This document shows positions 8,200 through 16,796 of a stretch of 25,590 nucleotides of DNA, in pieces (the stretch's first letter is position 1; the number at the start of each line of letters is the position of its first letter). The DNA comes from UBA5266 sp002411545 (lineage in GTDB: Bacteria > Bacteroidota > Bacteroidia > Bacteroidales > WCHB1-69), in contig JAQUWC010000021.1 in assembly GCA_028693085.1 (NCBI GenBank), forward strand, positions 1 to 25,590, written 5' to 3'. The position numbers and the translations under genes are program-made. The notes under the pieces are model-generated. The model had not been told where the DNA came from. It made no database searches and saw nothing but the letters and a program-made list of their open reading frames with translations.

Positions 8200-8889
8200 A
8201 TGGAAACTATCTTATTTTTAGATATAGAAACGGTGCCGGCATATGCCACTTATGCTGAACTGCCCGAATGCATGAGAAAATGCTGGGATAAAAAAGCCAA
8301 TGTTTTAAAAAAGAACGATGAAGATACTCCCGAGTCCTTATATCAACGTGCCGGAATCTATGCCGAATACGGTAAAATCGTGTGCATTTCCGTTGCCTAT
8401 ATCCGTAAAGATAAACTGCGTATTAAATCTTTTTATGGGGAGAATGAAAAGGATGTACTAAACGATTTTGCCGATTTGCTGAATCGCTATTTCAATGCGT
8501 CCCAACATTATCTTTGTGCACACAACGGTAAGGAATTTGACTTCCCTTATCTCTGTCGTCGCATGTTGATTCATAAAATACCCCTTCCCTTCCTTTTGAA
8601 TGTTTCGGGTAAAAAACCCTGGGAAACTGCTTTTTTAGATACCATGGATATGTGGCGCTTCGGTGATTATAAAAATTATACCTCGCTCGAAGTATTGGCT
8701 TTGCTTTTTAATATAGATACACCCAAAGACGATTTAGACGGTAGTATGGTAGCCCAAACCTATTGGGAACATCATGACCTGGAACGTATTAAAACTTACT
8801 GCGAAAAAGACGTCCTCACCATCGTTCAATTGTATTTGTCCTATCAAGCAAAAGATTTATTAAAAAAAGAAGACATTATTTATAAGTAA
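8200..8889 (+). CDS. DEDDy 3'-5' exonuclease, PolB-exonuclease-like
   Basis: This 229-residue protein has the RNase H-like 3'-5' exonuclease fold without an attached polymerase. The four acidic residues are visible: D8 and E10 in LFLDIETVP (Exo I), D114 in CAHNGKEFDFPYLCRRM (Exo II), and D204 in YCEKDVLTIVQLY (Exo III), where Y200 makes it the DEDDy class. It matches the group often labelled predicted polysaccharide biosynthesis PolB-like exonuclease. The name comes from distant resemblance and not from a known role. It is the last gene of the cdsA run. Its substrate (DNA or RNA) cannot be told from sequence. Confidence 0.85.
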   Translation: METILFLDIETVPAYATYAELPECMRKCWDKKANVLKKNDEDTPESLYQRAGIYAEYGKIVCISVAYIRKDKLRIKSFYGENEKDVLNDFADLLNRYFNASQHYLCAHNGKEFDFPYLCRRMLIHKIPLPFLLNVSGKKPWETAFLDTMDMWRFGDYKNYTSLEVLALLFNIDTPKDDLDGSMVAQTYWEHHDLERIKTYCEKDVLTIVQLYLSYQAKDLLKKEDIIYK

Positions 8890-8900
8890 TTGAGAAAAAA

Positions 8901-9010
8901 CTGTCGGCTATCAGTTCTCAGTTTTCAGTTTTCACCAGTGCGTTTACATACTACTTTTATTTAATCGTAGCGAATGCAGAGATGTTAGCTAAAGAACGCA
9001 AAGATTCAAA
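8901..9010. repeat. Composite intergenic repeat, copy 1
   Basis: The gap 8890-9148 begins with a run of TCAGTT-type units (8910-8936). A block at 8956-9010 then ends in AAAGAACGCAAAGATTCAAA. This block matches 20788-20841, where the same modules occur in another order. It has no open frame. Confidence 0.6.
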
Positions 9011-9091
9011 TTCACAAGCATCGAAATTCTTAATTTGTAATTATGTATAATCAAATGGTAAAATTTGCAAGACGTTATATGTTATGTGTTG

Positions 9092-9124
9092 AAAAAAAAA
9101 AGAACTACCCTTGCGGATAGTTCT
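9092..9124 (-). terminator. Rho-independent terminator of dnaK
   Basis: Read on the minus strand, AGAACTATCC, a GCAA tetraloop and GGGTAGTTCT form a 10-pair stem (one G-T pair), followed by ten T. It lies 24 bases after the dnaK stop. Confidence 0.92.
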
Positions 9125-9148
9125 CCAAATAAAGTCATGAAATATTTT

Positions 9149-11050
9149 TTATTTAACCTCTTCGAAATCGACGTCGGTTACGGGTTCATCTTTTTTCGGT
9201 TCTTCGCTTTGGGGTTCCGGACCGCTTTGCTGTGATTGCGATTGTTGATTTTGTGCGTTATACATTTCTTGAGAAATGCTTTGCCACAATTGATTCATTT
9301 CATTCATGGCGGCATCAATACCCGCGAAATCTTTGTTTTTATGTGCTTCTTTCAAACTTCCCAATACGTTCTCGATACCGGCTTTTTTGTCAGCGGGAAT
9401 TTTGTCACCGTATTCTTTCAATTGTTTTTCGGTATTAAAAATCATAGCATCGGCTGTATTGAGTTTATCTATTTCTTCTTTCAATTTTTTATCGGCTTCG
9501 GCATTGGCGGCAGCTTCGTTTTTCATTTTTTCGATTTCGCTGTCGGTTAGTCCAGAAGAAGCTTCGATACGAATTTTTTGTTCTTTACCCGTAGCTTTGT
9601 CTTTAGCGGTAACGTTCAGAATGCCGTTGGAGTCGATGTCGAATGTAACTTCAATTTGAGGCACTCCACGAGGAGCAGGCATAATGCCGTCGAGGTGGAA
9701 ACGTCCGATACTTTTATTTCCGCTGGCCATGGGACGTTCTCCTTGTAAGACATGAATTTCGACCGATGTTTGATTGTCTGCCGCCGTTGAGAACACCTCT
9801 GATTTTTTTGTCGGGATGGTGGTGTTGGCTTCGATCAAGCGGGTCATTACGCCACCCAAGGTTTCAATTCCCAATGACAAGGGGGTAACATCTAATAACA
9901 ATACGTCTTTGACTTCACCGGTGAGGACACCGCCTTGAATAGCCGCTCCAACAGCCACTACTTCGTCGGGATTCACGCCTTTGGAAGGAGTTTTTCCGAA
10001 GAAATCTTCCACTATTTTTTGGATAGCGGGGATACGGGTCGAACCACCTACCAAAATTACTTCGTTGATATCCGATGCTTTAAGACCGGCATCGCTCAAG
10101 GCTTTTTTACAAGGCTCGATGGTAGCACGTATCAAATGATCGCATAATTGTTCAAATTTAGCACGGCTTAAGGATTTCACCAAGTGTTTGGGAACTCCGT
10201 CAACGGGCATGATGTAGGGTAAATTTATTTCGGTCGATGATGCGCTCGATAATTCAATTTTTGCTTTTTCGGCAGCTTCTTTCAAGCGTTGGTGTGCCAT
10301 AGGGTCCTTGCGTAGGTCGATATTAAATTCCGATTGGAATTCTTGGGCCAACCAGTCGATGATGACATGATCGAAGTCGTCGCCACCGAGGTGGGTATCG
10401 CCATTGGTTGATTTGACTTCAAATACGCCATCGCCTAATTCCAAAATAGAAATGTCGAAGGTACCTCCTCCCAAATCAAATACAGCCACCTTCATATCCG
10501 ACATTTTCTTGTCCAATCCGTAGGCCAAAGCGGCAGCAGTTGGTTCGTTGATGATACGTTTAACCGTTAATCCGGCAATTTCTCCGGCTTCTTTGGTAGC
10601 TTGACGTTGCGAATCGCTGAAATAGGCTGGCACGGTGATGACCGCTTCGCTCACTTCTTGTCCTAAATAATCTTCGGCTGTTTTCTTCATCTTTTGAAGT
10701 ACCATAGCCGATATTTCTTGCGGTGTATACATGCGATCGTCAATCTTCACCCGAGGGGTATTGTTGTCGCCTTTTACAACGGTATAACTTACACGTTTTA
10801 CTTCTTTATCTACACGATCAAAGGTTTCGCCCATAAATCGTTTAATGGAAGAAACCGTTTTTTTAGGATTGGTAACCGCCTGACGTTTGGCCGGATCGCC
10901 TATCTTGCGCTCTCCGTTATCCAAAAAACCAACAATGGAGGGAGTGGTCCTGTTGCCTTCGCTGTTAGGGATAACTACAGGTTCGTTTCCTTCCATTACT
11001 GCCACACATGAATTGGTGGTACCTAAGTCTATTCCTATTATTTTTCCCAT
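9149..11050 (-). CDS. dnaK: Molecular chaperone DnaK (Hsp70)
   Basis: This 633-residue Hsp70 is complete. The ATPase domain has IGIDLGTTNSCVAVMEG at 4-20, VFDLGGGTFDISILE near 190 and the adenosine motif ILVGGSTRIPAIQKI near 335. The interdomain linker VLLLDVTPLSLGIET follows, then the substrate-binding domain, a helical lid, and an acidic tail ending TDVDFEEVK, the EEVD-like end typical of bacterial DnaK. It refolds and holds unfolded proteins in an ATP cycle with DnaJ and GrpE, neither of which is adjacent. AAGGA lies 8 bases before the ATG, one of the few clear Shine-Dalgarno sites here. It is monocistronic and ends in a strong terminator. Confidence 0.99.
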   Translation of the reverse strand: MGKIIGIDLGTTNSCVAVMEGNEPVVIPNSEGNRTTPSIVGFLDNGERKIGDPAKRQAVTNPKKTVSSIKRFMGETFDRVDKEVKRVSYTVVKGDNNTPRVKIDDRMYTPQEISAMVLQKMKKTAEDYLGQEVSEAVITVPAYFSDSQRQATKEAGEIAGLTVKRIINEPTAAALAYGLDKKMSDMKVAVFDLGGGTFDISILELGDGVFEVKSTNGDTHLGGDDFDHVIIDWLAQEFQSEFNIDLRKDPMAHQRLKEAAEKAKIELSSASSTEINLPYIMPVDGVPKHLVKSLSRAKFEQLCDHLIRATIEPCKKALSDAGLKASDINEVILVGGSTRIPAIQKIVEDFFGKTPSKGVNPDEVVAVGAAIQGGVLTGEVKDVLLLDVTPLSLGIETLGGVMTRLIEANTTIPTKKSEVFSTAADNQTSVEIHVLQGERPMASGNKSIGRFHLDGIMPAPRGVPQIEVTFDIDSNGILNVTAKDKATGKEQKIRIEASSGLTDSEIEKMKNEAAANAEADKKLKEEIDKLNTADAMIFNTEKQLKEYGDKIPADKKAGIENVLGSLKEAHKNKDFAGIDAAMNEMNQLWQSISQEMYNAQNQQSQSQQSGPEPQSEEPKKDEPVTDVDFEEVK

Positions 11051-11286
11051 TATTTTATCCTTTCAATTTTTTATTTATTCTATATATTTATTTAATTCTC
11101 TAAGCTTTTTGTCAATCATTATGCCAAAGAAAATCTATTTTCGTATTATGCGTACTATATGTCAGTATAACAGCTCGTTGTTTCAATTTCACCAAAACTG
11201 ACAGATGAAAGCGGTTTCTGACAAAAAGTCATATGTCTCACTATTCATCCCTTGATGTAAACTATCCATTTTAGCAAAGATTCCCT
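11051..11286. other. Upstream region of dnaK, no gene seen
   Basis: This is the dnaK side of the 410-bp divergent intergenic region. I see no CIRCE-type inverted repeat (TTAGCACTC-N9-GAGTGCTAA) and no minus-strand TAnnTTTG box. A minus-strand TTGACA (11115-11110) is followed after 17-18 bases by AT-rich hexamers (AATAAA/ATAAAT). This is a weak candidate for a heat-shock or alternative sigma promoter. Confidence 0.35.
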
Positions 11287-11368
11287 TACATTTGCATCTA
11301 TAGCAAAACATTCATTGTAAAAACTAGGAATAGTCCGACTTGCTAATTCGATAATTTTAGTACATTTG
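11287..11368 (+). promoter_or_regulatory. Tandem promoter boxes of the lpt permease operon
   Basis: TACATTTG occurs twice, at 11287-11294 and 11361-11368. The second has TTG (11340-11342) with an 18-base spacer and is the stronger candidate. It lies 92 bases before the GTG start at 11461. The first has no clear -33 partner. Confidence 0.55.
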
Positions 11369-11460
11369 CATGTCGACTTTAAAGCAATTACAAGAAACAA
11401 AAAAAGCATTGAAAGTATACAGCCAACGTGTATTAATCAACTCAATAACAAATAGCTGTT

Positions 11461-12912
11461 GTGAAGAAAATTGATTTTTATTTATTTAAAAGCTATATAG
11501 GTCTTTTTTTTATGACCTTTTTTGTGGTTGTTTTTATTTTTTTAATGCAATTTTTCTGGAAATATGTGGATGATTTGGTAGGAAAGGGCTTAGAGTTGAA
11601 AATTTTGTTTCAATTGATGGGTTACATATCATTTACCTTTGTACCTATGGCATTGCCGTTGGCTATATTATTGTCTTCCTTGGTGCTTTTTGGCAATTTA
11701 GGCGAGCGTTATGAGCTTACAGCCATGAAATCGGCCGGTATTCCTTTATATCGTATAATGCGATCGCTCATTGTTTTTACCGTGTTAAGTTCCGCTTTAG
11801 GGTTTTTTGTTACCAATAACATTGTCCCGGTGGCTAACTTAAAAGCCAAAACCTTATTAATTGATATACGTTCTCAAAAACCGGCATTAAACATTGAAGA
11901 AGGTGTATTTTATGATGGTATTGATAATTATATTATTCGTATAGGTAAAAAAGACAAAGACAATCAACATATATACGATGTGTTAATATATGATCATACG
12001 CGCGTCAATAACTATACAACGGTTACCTATGCTAAATCAGGGATGATGTTTATGTCGCAAGACAAGCATTATTTAGTGTTTCATTTGAAAGATGGCATTA
12101 TCTACGATGAAAACTTTCGATATAACGAAGAAAAAAGAAATAAAAGTCCGGAAGAAATATCCCTTTTGCGAGGTACATTCAAAGAACAACGTATGAGTTT
12201 TGATTTATCATCATTTGCCATGCAACGTACCGATGAAGAGATGTACAAAGATAGTTATGATATGTTAAATGTAAGTCAGTTAGATACAATGATTGATACG
12301 ATGCAACATAAAATCATGCAAGGCAAAGCTGAAATAGGTCCCCGTTTATTGGCTTCGTTTAGAAATATTTTCACGCATTACAACGATAGCACAACTTCTT
12401 ACGACTCAACCACAGTTTTAATCCATAAAGATTTCAATTTGCAGGATTCCTTAAGCATATATCAATATGCTTTACAAGTGGCACGTGAACATAAAAGTAT
12501 GCTTGAATTCAACTATATGGATTTTAATTCCCAAGAATACTTATTGCGCAGGTATGAGATAGAATGGCATCGAAAATATGCACTGGCGTGTGCCTGTTTG
12601 CTTTTATTTTTTATTGGTGCACCCTTAGGGGCGATTATCCGTAAAGGAGGAATTGGAATACCCCTGACTACAAGTATCTTTATTTTTGTTTTTTATTGGG
12701 CTCTATCGACTATAGGTGAACGTATGTCGAGGATGGGGGTTATTGATCCCTCTTACGGCATGTGGATAGCTTCGGCGGTTCTGTTGCCTATAGGTATATT
12801 TTTGGTATATAAAGCCTCTAAAGAGTCTCAACTCTTAGACATCGAAATGTGGCAACGAAAATTACACAAATTGAAAAACCTAGAGTTTTTCTCTAAAAAG
12901 ATAAAAAAATGA
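11461..12912 (+). CDS. LptF/LptG family permease (YjgP/YjgQ)
   Basis: This 483-residue inner-membrane protein has the layout of the LptF/LptG permeases, which with the LptB ATPase extract lipopolysaccharide from the inner membrane. Three N-terminal helices (about 12-34, 52-78 and 99-122) flank the cytoplasmic segment GERYELTAMKSAGIPLYRIM, which includes the coupling-helix region. A large periplasmic domain (about 125-390) contains an extra charged insertion. Three C-terminal helices follow from about 393. Which of the two paralogues it is cannot be decided here. The start is GTG at 11461. Its stop overlaps the glycosyltransferase start (ATGA), so the two are coupled. Confidence 0.88.
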   Translation: MKKIDFYLFKSYIGLFFMTFFVVVFIFLMQFFWKYVDDLVGKGLELKILFQLMGYISFTFVPMALPLAILLSSLVLFGNLGERYELTAMKSAGIPLYRIMRSLIVFTVLSSALGFFVTNNIVPVANLKAKTLLIDIRSQKPALNIEEGVFYDGIDNYIIRIGKKDKDNQHIYDVLIYDHTRVNNYTTVTYAKSGMMFMSQDKHYLVFHLKDGIIYDENFRYNEEKRNKSPEEISLLRGTFKEQRMSFDLSSFAMQRTDEEMYKDSYDMLNVSQLDTMIDTMQHKIMQGKAEIGPRLLASFRNIFTHYNDSTTSYDSTTVLIHKDFNLQDSLSIYQYALQVAREHKSMLEFNYMDFNSQEYLLRRYEIEWHRKYALACACLLLFFIGAPLGAIIRKGGIGIPLTTSIFIFVFYWALSTIGERMSRMGVIDPSYGMWIASAVLLPIGIFLVYKASKESQLLDIEMWQRKLHKLKNLEFFSKKIKK

Positions 12913-14111
12913 ACGTTCTACAACTTTGCAACAAATCCCCTTATCCTCCTGTCGAAGGAGGTCCCATGGCCATGCATGCTATGAGCGACATGCTATGGCA
13001 AAAAGGCTGTTTATTGAAAATTTTAGCGGTCAATACTGACAAGTATTTTGTCCAACCCGAAACGATTCCATTGGAGTACAAACAAAAAACAGATATAGAA
13101 TTTGTGTACATCGACACTAACTTAAAAAAAATCCAAGCCCTGAGCTGCCTCTTACGAAATAAATCGTATCATATAGAACGTTTTATATCCGAAGCATTCA
13201 AAGAAAAACTCATCAGCGTATTGTCTGATAAGGAGTTTGATATTGTACAAATCGAGAGTTTGTATTTATGTCCTTATATTCCTGTCATTCGTCAATATTC
13301 AAAAGCTAAGATAGTGTTGAGAGCTCATAATGTAGAACATAAAATCTGGAAACGCATAGCCCAAAACACTATGGCAAGCCTGAAAAAGTTCTACATTCAT
13401 ATACTCACCAAACAACTCAAAAAATATGAACTCAATGCCATACAAAAGGTTGATGCCGTTGCAACGATATCCGAGCGAGATAAAGATTATTTTCGGTCGC
13501 AAGGTGTACGAACTCCTATCGAGACCTTGACTTATGGAGTTAACCCACAGGATATATCCTATCATCGCCTGACATCATTTCCGGTGCATCTGTTTAGCAT
13601 AGGATCTATGAATTGGTTGCCTAACCTGGAAGGATTGCGTTGGTTCTTAGATAAAGTATGGATGAAAATCTACGCTAAATATCCCGATTTGCTCTTTCAT
13701 ATTGCCGGAAGAAACATTCCCTATGATTTTCCGAAAAAACGATACCCGAATGTCAATATCGTCGGAGAAGTACCCGATGCTAAAGAGTTTATGAAAGAGA
13801 ATGGGATATTGATAGTGCCTTTGCTATCGGGAAGCGGCATTCGAATTAAAATTATCGAAGGGATGATGTTAGGTAAACCCATCATAACGACTACGGTCGG
13901 CAAAGAGGGGATAGACGCAACACACCGGGAAAACATTCTCATAGCCGACACTCCCGATGAATTTATCTCTTGTCTGGAGCATTGCTTTACCCATCCGGAA
14001 CATATGCACAGAATAGGGAAAAATGCAGTTGATTTTATTTCTTTACATCACAACAACGAAAAGATAGCGGCATGTTTGTTGGAATTTTATGAGTGTATTC
14101 TTACACAATAG
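12909..14111 (+). CDS. Glycosyltransferase family 4-type protein
   Basis: This 400-residue GT-B fold enzyme has an N-terminal domain beginning LQLCNKSPYPPVEGGPM, with the glycine-rich acceptor loop, and the motif RAHNVEHKIW at 138-147. The C-terminal nucleotide-sugar domain has FSIGSMNWLPNLEG (229-242) and SGSGIRIKIIEGMMLGKPI (307-325), the E-containing donor motif of the GT4 group. No membrane segment is seen. The 4-bp overlap with the Lpt permease gene suggests coupled translation and a role in surface glycan or LPS synthesis, but the sugar is unknown. Its 3' end overlaps the convergent oxidoreductase gene by 11 bp. Confidence 0.88.
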   Translation: MNVLQLCNKSPYPPVEGGPMAMHAMSDMLWQKGCLLKILAVNTDKYFVQPETIPLEYKQKTDIEFVYIDTNLKKIQALSCLLRNKSYHIERFISEAFKEKLISVLSDKEFDIVQIESLYLCPYIPVIRQYSKAKIVLRAHNVEHKIWKRIAQNTMASLKKFYIHILTKQLKKYELNAIQKVDAVATISERDKDYFRSQGVRTPIETLTYGVNPQDISYHRLTSFPVHLFSIGSMNWLPNLEGLRWFLDKVWMKIYAKYPDLLFHIAGRNIPYDFPKKRYPNVNIVGEVPDAKEFMKENGILIVPLLSGSGIRIKIIEGMMLGKPIITTTVGKEGIDATHRENILIADTPDEFISCLEHCFTHPEHMHRIGKNAVDFISLHHNNEKIAACLLEFYECILTQ

Positions 14112-15090
14112 GTTTGGTGGGGATGAATTTGTCCATAATTTGATAGGCTATATCCAAGGCATTGTAACCATCGTAAACAGACACTTCGCATGCCTTATTT
14201 TCGATTACACTTTGAATAAATAAAGACAATTCCATTTCAATGGCATTCACTTTAGGAGGCGTGGGAGTTTCAATCAAAATACGTTTTTTTCCTTTGTTTT
14301 CTCCCAAATCAATAATTAAGGGTAACAAGGCATATTCGTCTTCGGGTAAAAGGTCGCGAATTTGCATCACATTGGTTTTCTTTTCTAAAAAGTCAATAGT
14401 GATGTAGGCGTTTTTCTGAAACATACGTGTTCGGCGCATGTTTTTAATGGAAATACGACTAGCTGTCAAATTAGCCGTACATCCGTTTTCAAATTCGAGG
14501 CGTGCGTTGGCAATGTCGGGAGTATCGCTCACAATAGCTACGCCACTGGCACTGATATGTTTGATAGGCGAGGCAACCGTATGTAACACGATGTCGATAT
14601 CGTGTATCATTAAATCCAATACAACTGATACATCTGTACCTCGGGGATTAAATTCTGCTAAACGATGACACTCAATAAACATGGGTTGATGAAGGTAAGG
14701 TTTAGCACTCAAAAAAGCATCGTTAAAACGTTCCACATGACCTATTTGAACTTTTAGATCGTGTTGTTGGGAATAGTCCAGTATTTCTTTAGCTTCTCGG
14801 AGTGTTGCCGTAATGGGTTTCTCAATAAAAACATGTTTTTTAGCTTTCAACGCCTGCATGGCTACTTCATGATGACTTAGGGTTGGAGTTACGATGTCGA
14901 TGGCATCACTTTGCGCTATTAATGCAGTGGCATCCTCAAAGCCGGTTACTCCAAAGTTTTTCGATACTTCCTTCCTGACGGCTTCGTTTTGATCATAGAA
15001 TCCTACAATTTCAACGTTTTCAATATTCTTTAAACATTTAATATGAATTCTTCCTAAATGTCCGGCACCAAATACTCCAATCTTCATCAT
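14101..15090 (-). CDS. Gfo/Idh/MocA family NAD(P)-dependent oxidoreductase
   Basis: This 329-residue protein has a Rossmann dinucleotide fold starting KIGVFGAGHLGRIHIKCL (GAGHLG at 8-13). The family EKP motif follows at 90-92 (HVFIEKPITATL), and the alpha/beta domain includes LDLMIHDIDIVL, where the histidine-containing active-site segment of this family lies. Members oxidise or reduce sugar hydroxyl or keto groups, often for nucleotide sugars or inositols. The substrate here is not evident. Two ATGs are adjacent at the start. It converges on the glycosyltransferase gene with an 11-bp overlap of their 3' ends, and its promoter box is the mirror half of the pcm box. Confidence 0.92.
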   Translation of the reverse strand: MMKIGVFGAGHLGRIHIKCLKNIENVEIVGFYDQNEAVRKEVSKNFGVTGFEDATALIAQSDAIDIVTPTLSHHEVAMQALKAKKHVFIEKPITATLREAKEILDYSQQHDLKVQIGHVERFNDAFLSAKPYLHQPMFIECHRLAEFNPRGTDVSVVLDLMIHDIDIVLHTVASPIKHISASGVAIVSDTPDIANARLEFENGCTANLTASRISIKNMRRTRMFQKNAYITIDFLEKKTNVMQIRDLLPEDEYALLPLIIDLGENKGKKRILIETPTPPKVNAIEMELSLFIQSVIENKACEVSVYDGYNALDIAYQIMDKFIPTKPIV

Positions 15091-15108
15091 TTGTCTTACA
15101 ATTTTTTT

Positions 15109-15124
15109 TACTTTTGCAAAAGTA
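15109..15124. promoter_or_regulatory. Palindromic pair of divergent -7 boxes
   Basis: The 16-bp perfect palindrome TACTTTTGCAAAAGTA contains TACTTTTG on both strands. It can serve as the -7 element for pcm (plus; TTTG at 15090-15093, short 15-base spacer) and for the oxidoreductase gene (minus; no good -33). Bound polymerases would clash, so only one direction could fire at a time. Confidence 0.55.
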
Positions 15125-15163
15125 ATATTATTTTAAACATAAAATTAATAAGCACATAAAAAT

Positions 15164-15790
15164 ATGACAGACAGTTTTCGAGACAAGGGCTTACGCAAAC
15201 AGATGGTCGAGGATTTACGGCTGAAGGGAATTTCTGATGAGCGGTTGCTCGATGTTATGCAGGAGGTGCCTCGTCATTATTTTGTTCCGGATTCCTTGTA
15301 TGAGCATGCTTATGCCGACATGGCCTTGCCCATCGCTTGTAAACAAACGATTTCACAACCTTATACTGTCGCCATACAAACGCAATTATTAGAAGTTAAG
15401 AAAAATCATCGTATTTTGGAAATCGGTACAGGATCTGGCTATCAAGCTTTTATCTTGAAAAAGCTGGGGGCATATGTCTATACCATCGAAAGACAAAAGC
15501 TTATTTTTGATGAAACAAAAAGGCTTTTCGATCAATTGGGCGTGAACATAGCTACCAAATACGGTGACGGGCATGCAGGTTGGAATGAATTTGCTCCTTT
15601 TGATAGCATCATCATCACCTGTGGTGCTTTGGAAGTTCCCCAAAACCTTTGCTCTCAATTAAAAATTGGCGGACGATTGGTTATGCCCATAGGAGAAGGT
15701 GTACAAACCATGACTCGCATCGTAAGAGTGTCAGAAAATGAATACGAAAGTTCTACTCACGGCATCTTTCGTTTTGTTCCTATGCTATAA
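15164..15790 (+). CDS. pcm: Protein-L-isoaspartate O-methyltransferase
   Basis: This 208-residue enzyme methylates L-isoaspartyl residues in aged proteins, using S-adenosylmethionine to start their repair. Family motifs are visible: QTISQPYTVA near 61-70, the cofactor loop LEIGTGSGYQA (84-94), the acidic YTIER near 106-110, and a GDGHAGW segment before the FDSIIITCGA block. The length is normal for bacterial Pcm (205-215). It is monocistronic and its 3' end converges on the transporter gene with a 56-bp gap. The promoter box is shared as a palindrome with the divergent oxidoreductase gene. Confidence 0.95.
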   Translation: MTDSFRDKGLRKQMVEDLRLKGISDERLLDVMQEVPRHYFVPDSLYEHAYADMALPIACKQTISQPYTVAIQTQLLEVKKNHRILEIGTGSGYQAFILKKLGAYVYTIERQKLIFDETKRLFDQLGVNIATKYGDGHAGWNEFAPFDSIIITCGALEVPQNLCSQLKIGGRLVMPIGEGVQTMTRIVRVSENEYESSTHGIFRFVPML

Positions 15791-15846
15791 ATATTCGTTT
15801 TTTTACTTTTCTATCTCTCTTTTGAAATGGATGGTATGTACCATTG

Positions 15847-16788
15847 TTACCTATGTGTCTTCAGAAAAAGTGATGGTTGTTGTTTCTTTTTCCATTGCGT
15901 TAACACAAGTCCGGCTATCACGATAAGCATACCTAAAACCTTATTCAATCCCATGCTTTCGTTCAATAAGAGAAACGAAGTAATGGCTGTAAAGACAGGG
16001 ATTAGATTGGAAAAGATGCTTGTACGGGTAACACCAATATGTTTCACACTGATGGTATAAAATAAAAAGGCCAGGGTGGAACAAAATACCGCTAGGATAC
16101 TTAAGGAACCCCATAACTCTACCGCCGAGGGTATAAACGTATATACAGGCGTTACGTGTTGCCGAATCGGTTCGCCGAAAATTAACATTAAGGGTAAAAA
16201 CATAAGTAGGGCAAACGTATTTTGTACGGCCGTTATCCATACTACGTGTATATGTGCCGATACTTTTGTTAGCACTAATCCGTAACATACGGCCGAGGCT
16301 ACCGCCAAAAATAAGAACAGTAAACCTCCTGTATTGACGGTAAGCTCCATGTTCTTTCCTATTATCATAAACAATACTCCCAAAAAAGAAAGTGCTATCC
16401 CAACTACATTTATCTTTTGTAATCTCACTTTATATACAAAAAATACGGTGATGGCTGTGAATACCGGTATGGTCGAAATAATCAAAGCTGATATCGTAGG
16501 ACTTACCCGCTGTAAACCGAAGGTCTCGCCTATAAAATATAGAAAAGGTTCAAAGAAAGCCAGCAAGGCTAACATTTTTAAATCGCCTACTCGAATGGCA
16601 TATTTTCTAAAAAATAATATTGCTACTAACCATATCAATGTTGACGAGATTAGTAAACGAATAAACAATATGGTAAAGGGGTCCAAATACCTAAGTACGA
16701 TCGAGCTAAATACGAACGACATTCCCCAAAACAACATGGCAAAAAATATCAACACATACACCCAGGCTACATTTGTTTCTTCTTTCAC
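15847..16788 (-). CDS. DMT superfamily transporter (EamA), substrate unknown
   Basis: This 313-residue membrane protein has about ten hydrophobic segments in two five-helix EamA repeats, the drug/metabolite transporter layout. The first repeat starts VLIFFAMLFWGMSFVFSSIV and includes the PFTILFIRLL block. The second repeat has an ELWGSLSILAVFCSTLAFLFY segment and a closing FSNLIPVFTAITSFLLLNE. The C-terminal tail is basic and cytoplasmic (QWKKKQQ). It follows the RNase H gene after 8 bases on the same strand and is probably cotranscribed. The transported compound cannot be told from sequence. Confidence 0.9.
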   Translation of the reverse strand: MKEETNVAWVYVLIFFAMLFWGMSFVFSSIVLRYLDPFTILFIRLLISSTLIWLVAILFFRKYAIRVGDLKMLALLAFFEPFLYFIGETFGLQRVSPTISALIISTIPVFTAITVFFVYKVRLQKINVVGIALSFLGVLFMIIGKNMELTVNTGGLLFLFLAVASAVCYGLVLTKVSAHIHVVWITAVQNTFALLMFLPLMLIFGEPIRQHVTPVYTFIPSAVELWGSLSILAVFCSTLAFLFYTISVKHIGVTRTSIFSNLIPVFTAITSFLLLNESMGLNKVLGMLIVIAGLVLTQWKKKQQPSLFLKTHR

Positions 16789-16796
16789 ATATTATA

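Noticed and set aside
9306..9659. Plus-strand frames opposite dnaK
   Set aside because: They are shadows of dnaK's codon pattern, with no ribosome site and no homology pattern.
11370..11474. A 34-codon leader frame before the lpt permease gene
   Set aside because: Its ATG lies only two bases after the -7 box, upstream of the expected transcript start, and its composition shows nothing conserved. It also overlaps the GTG start.
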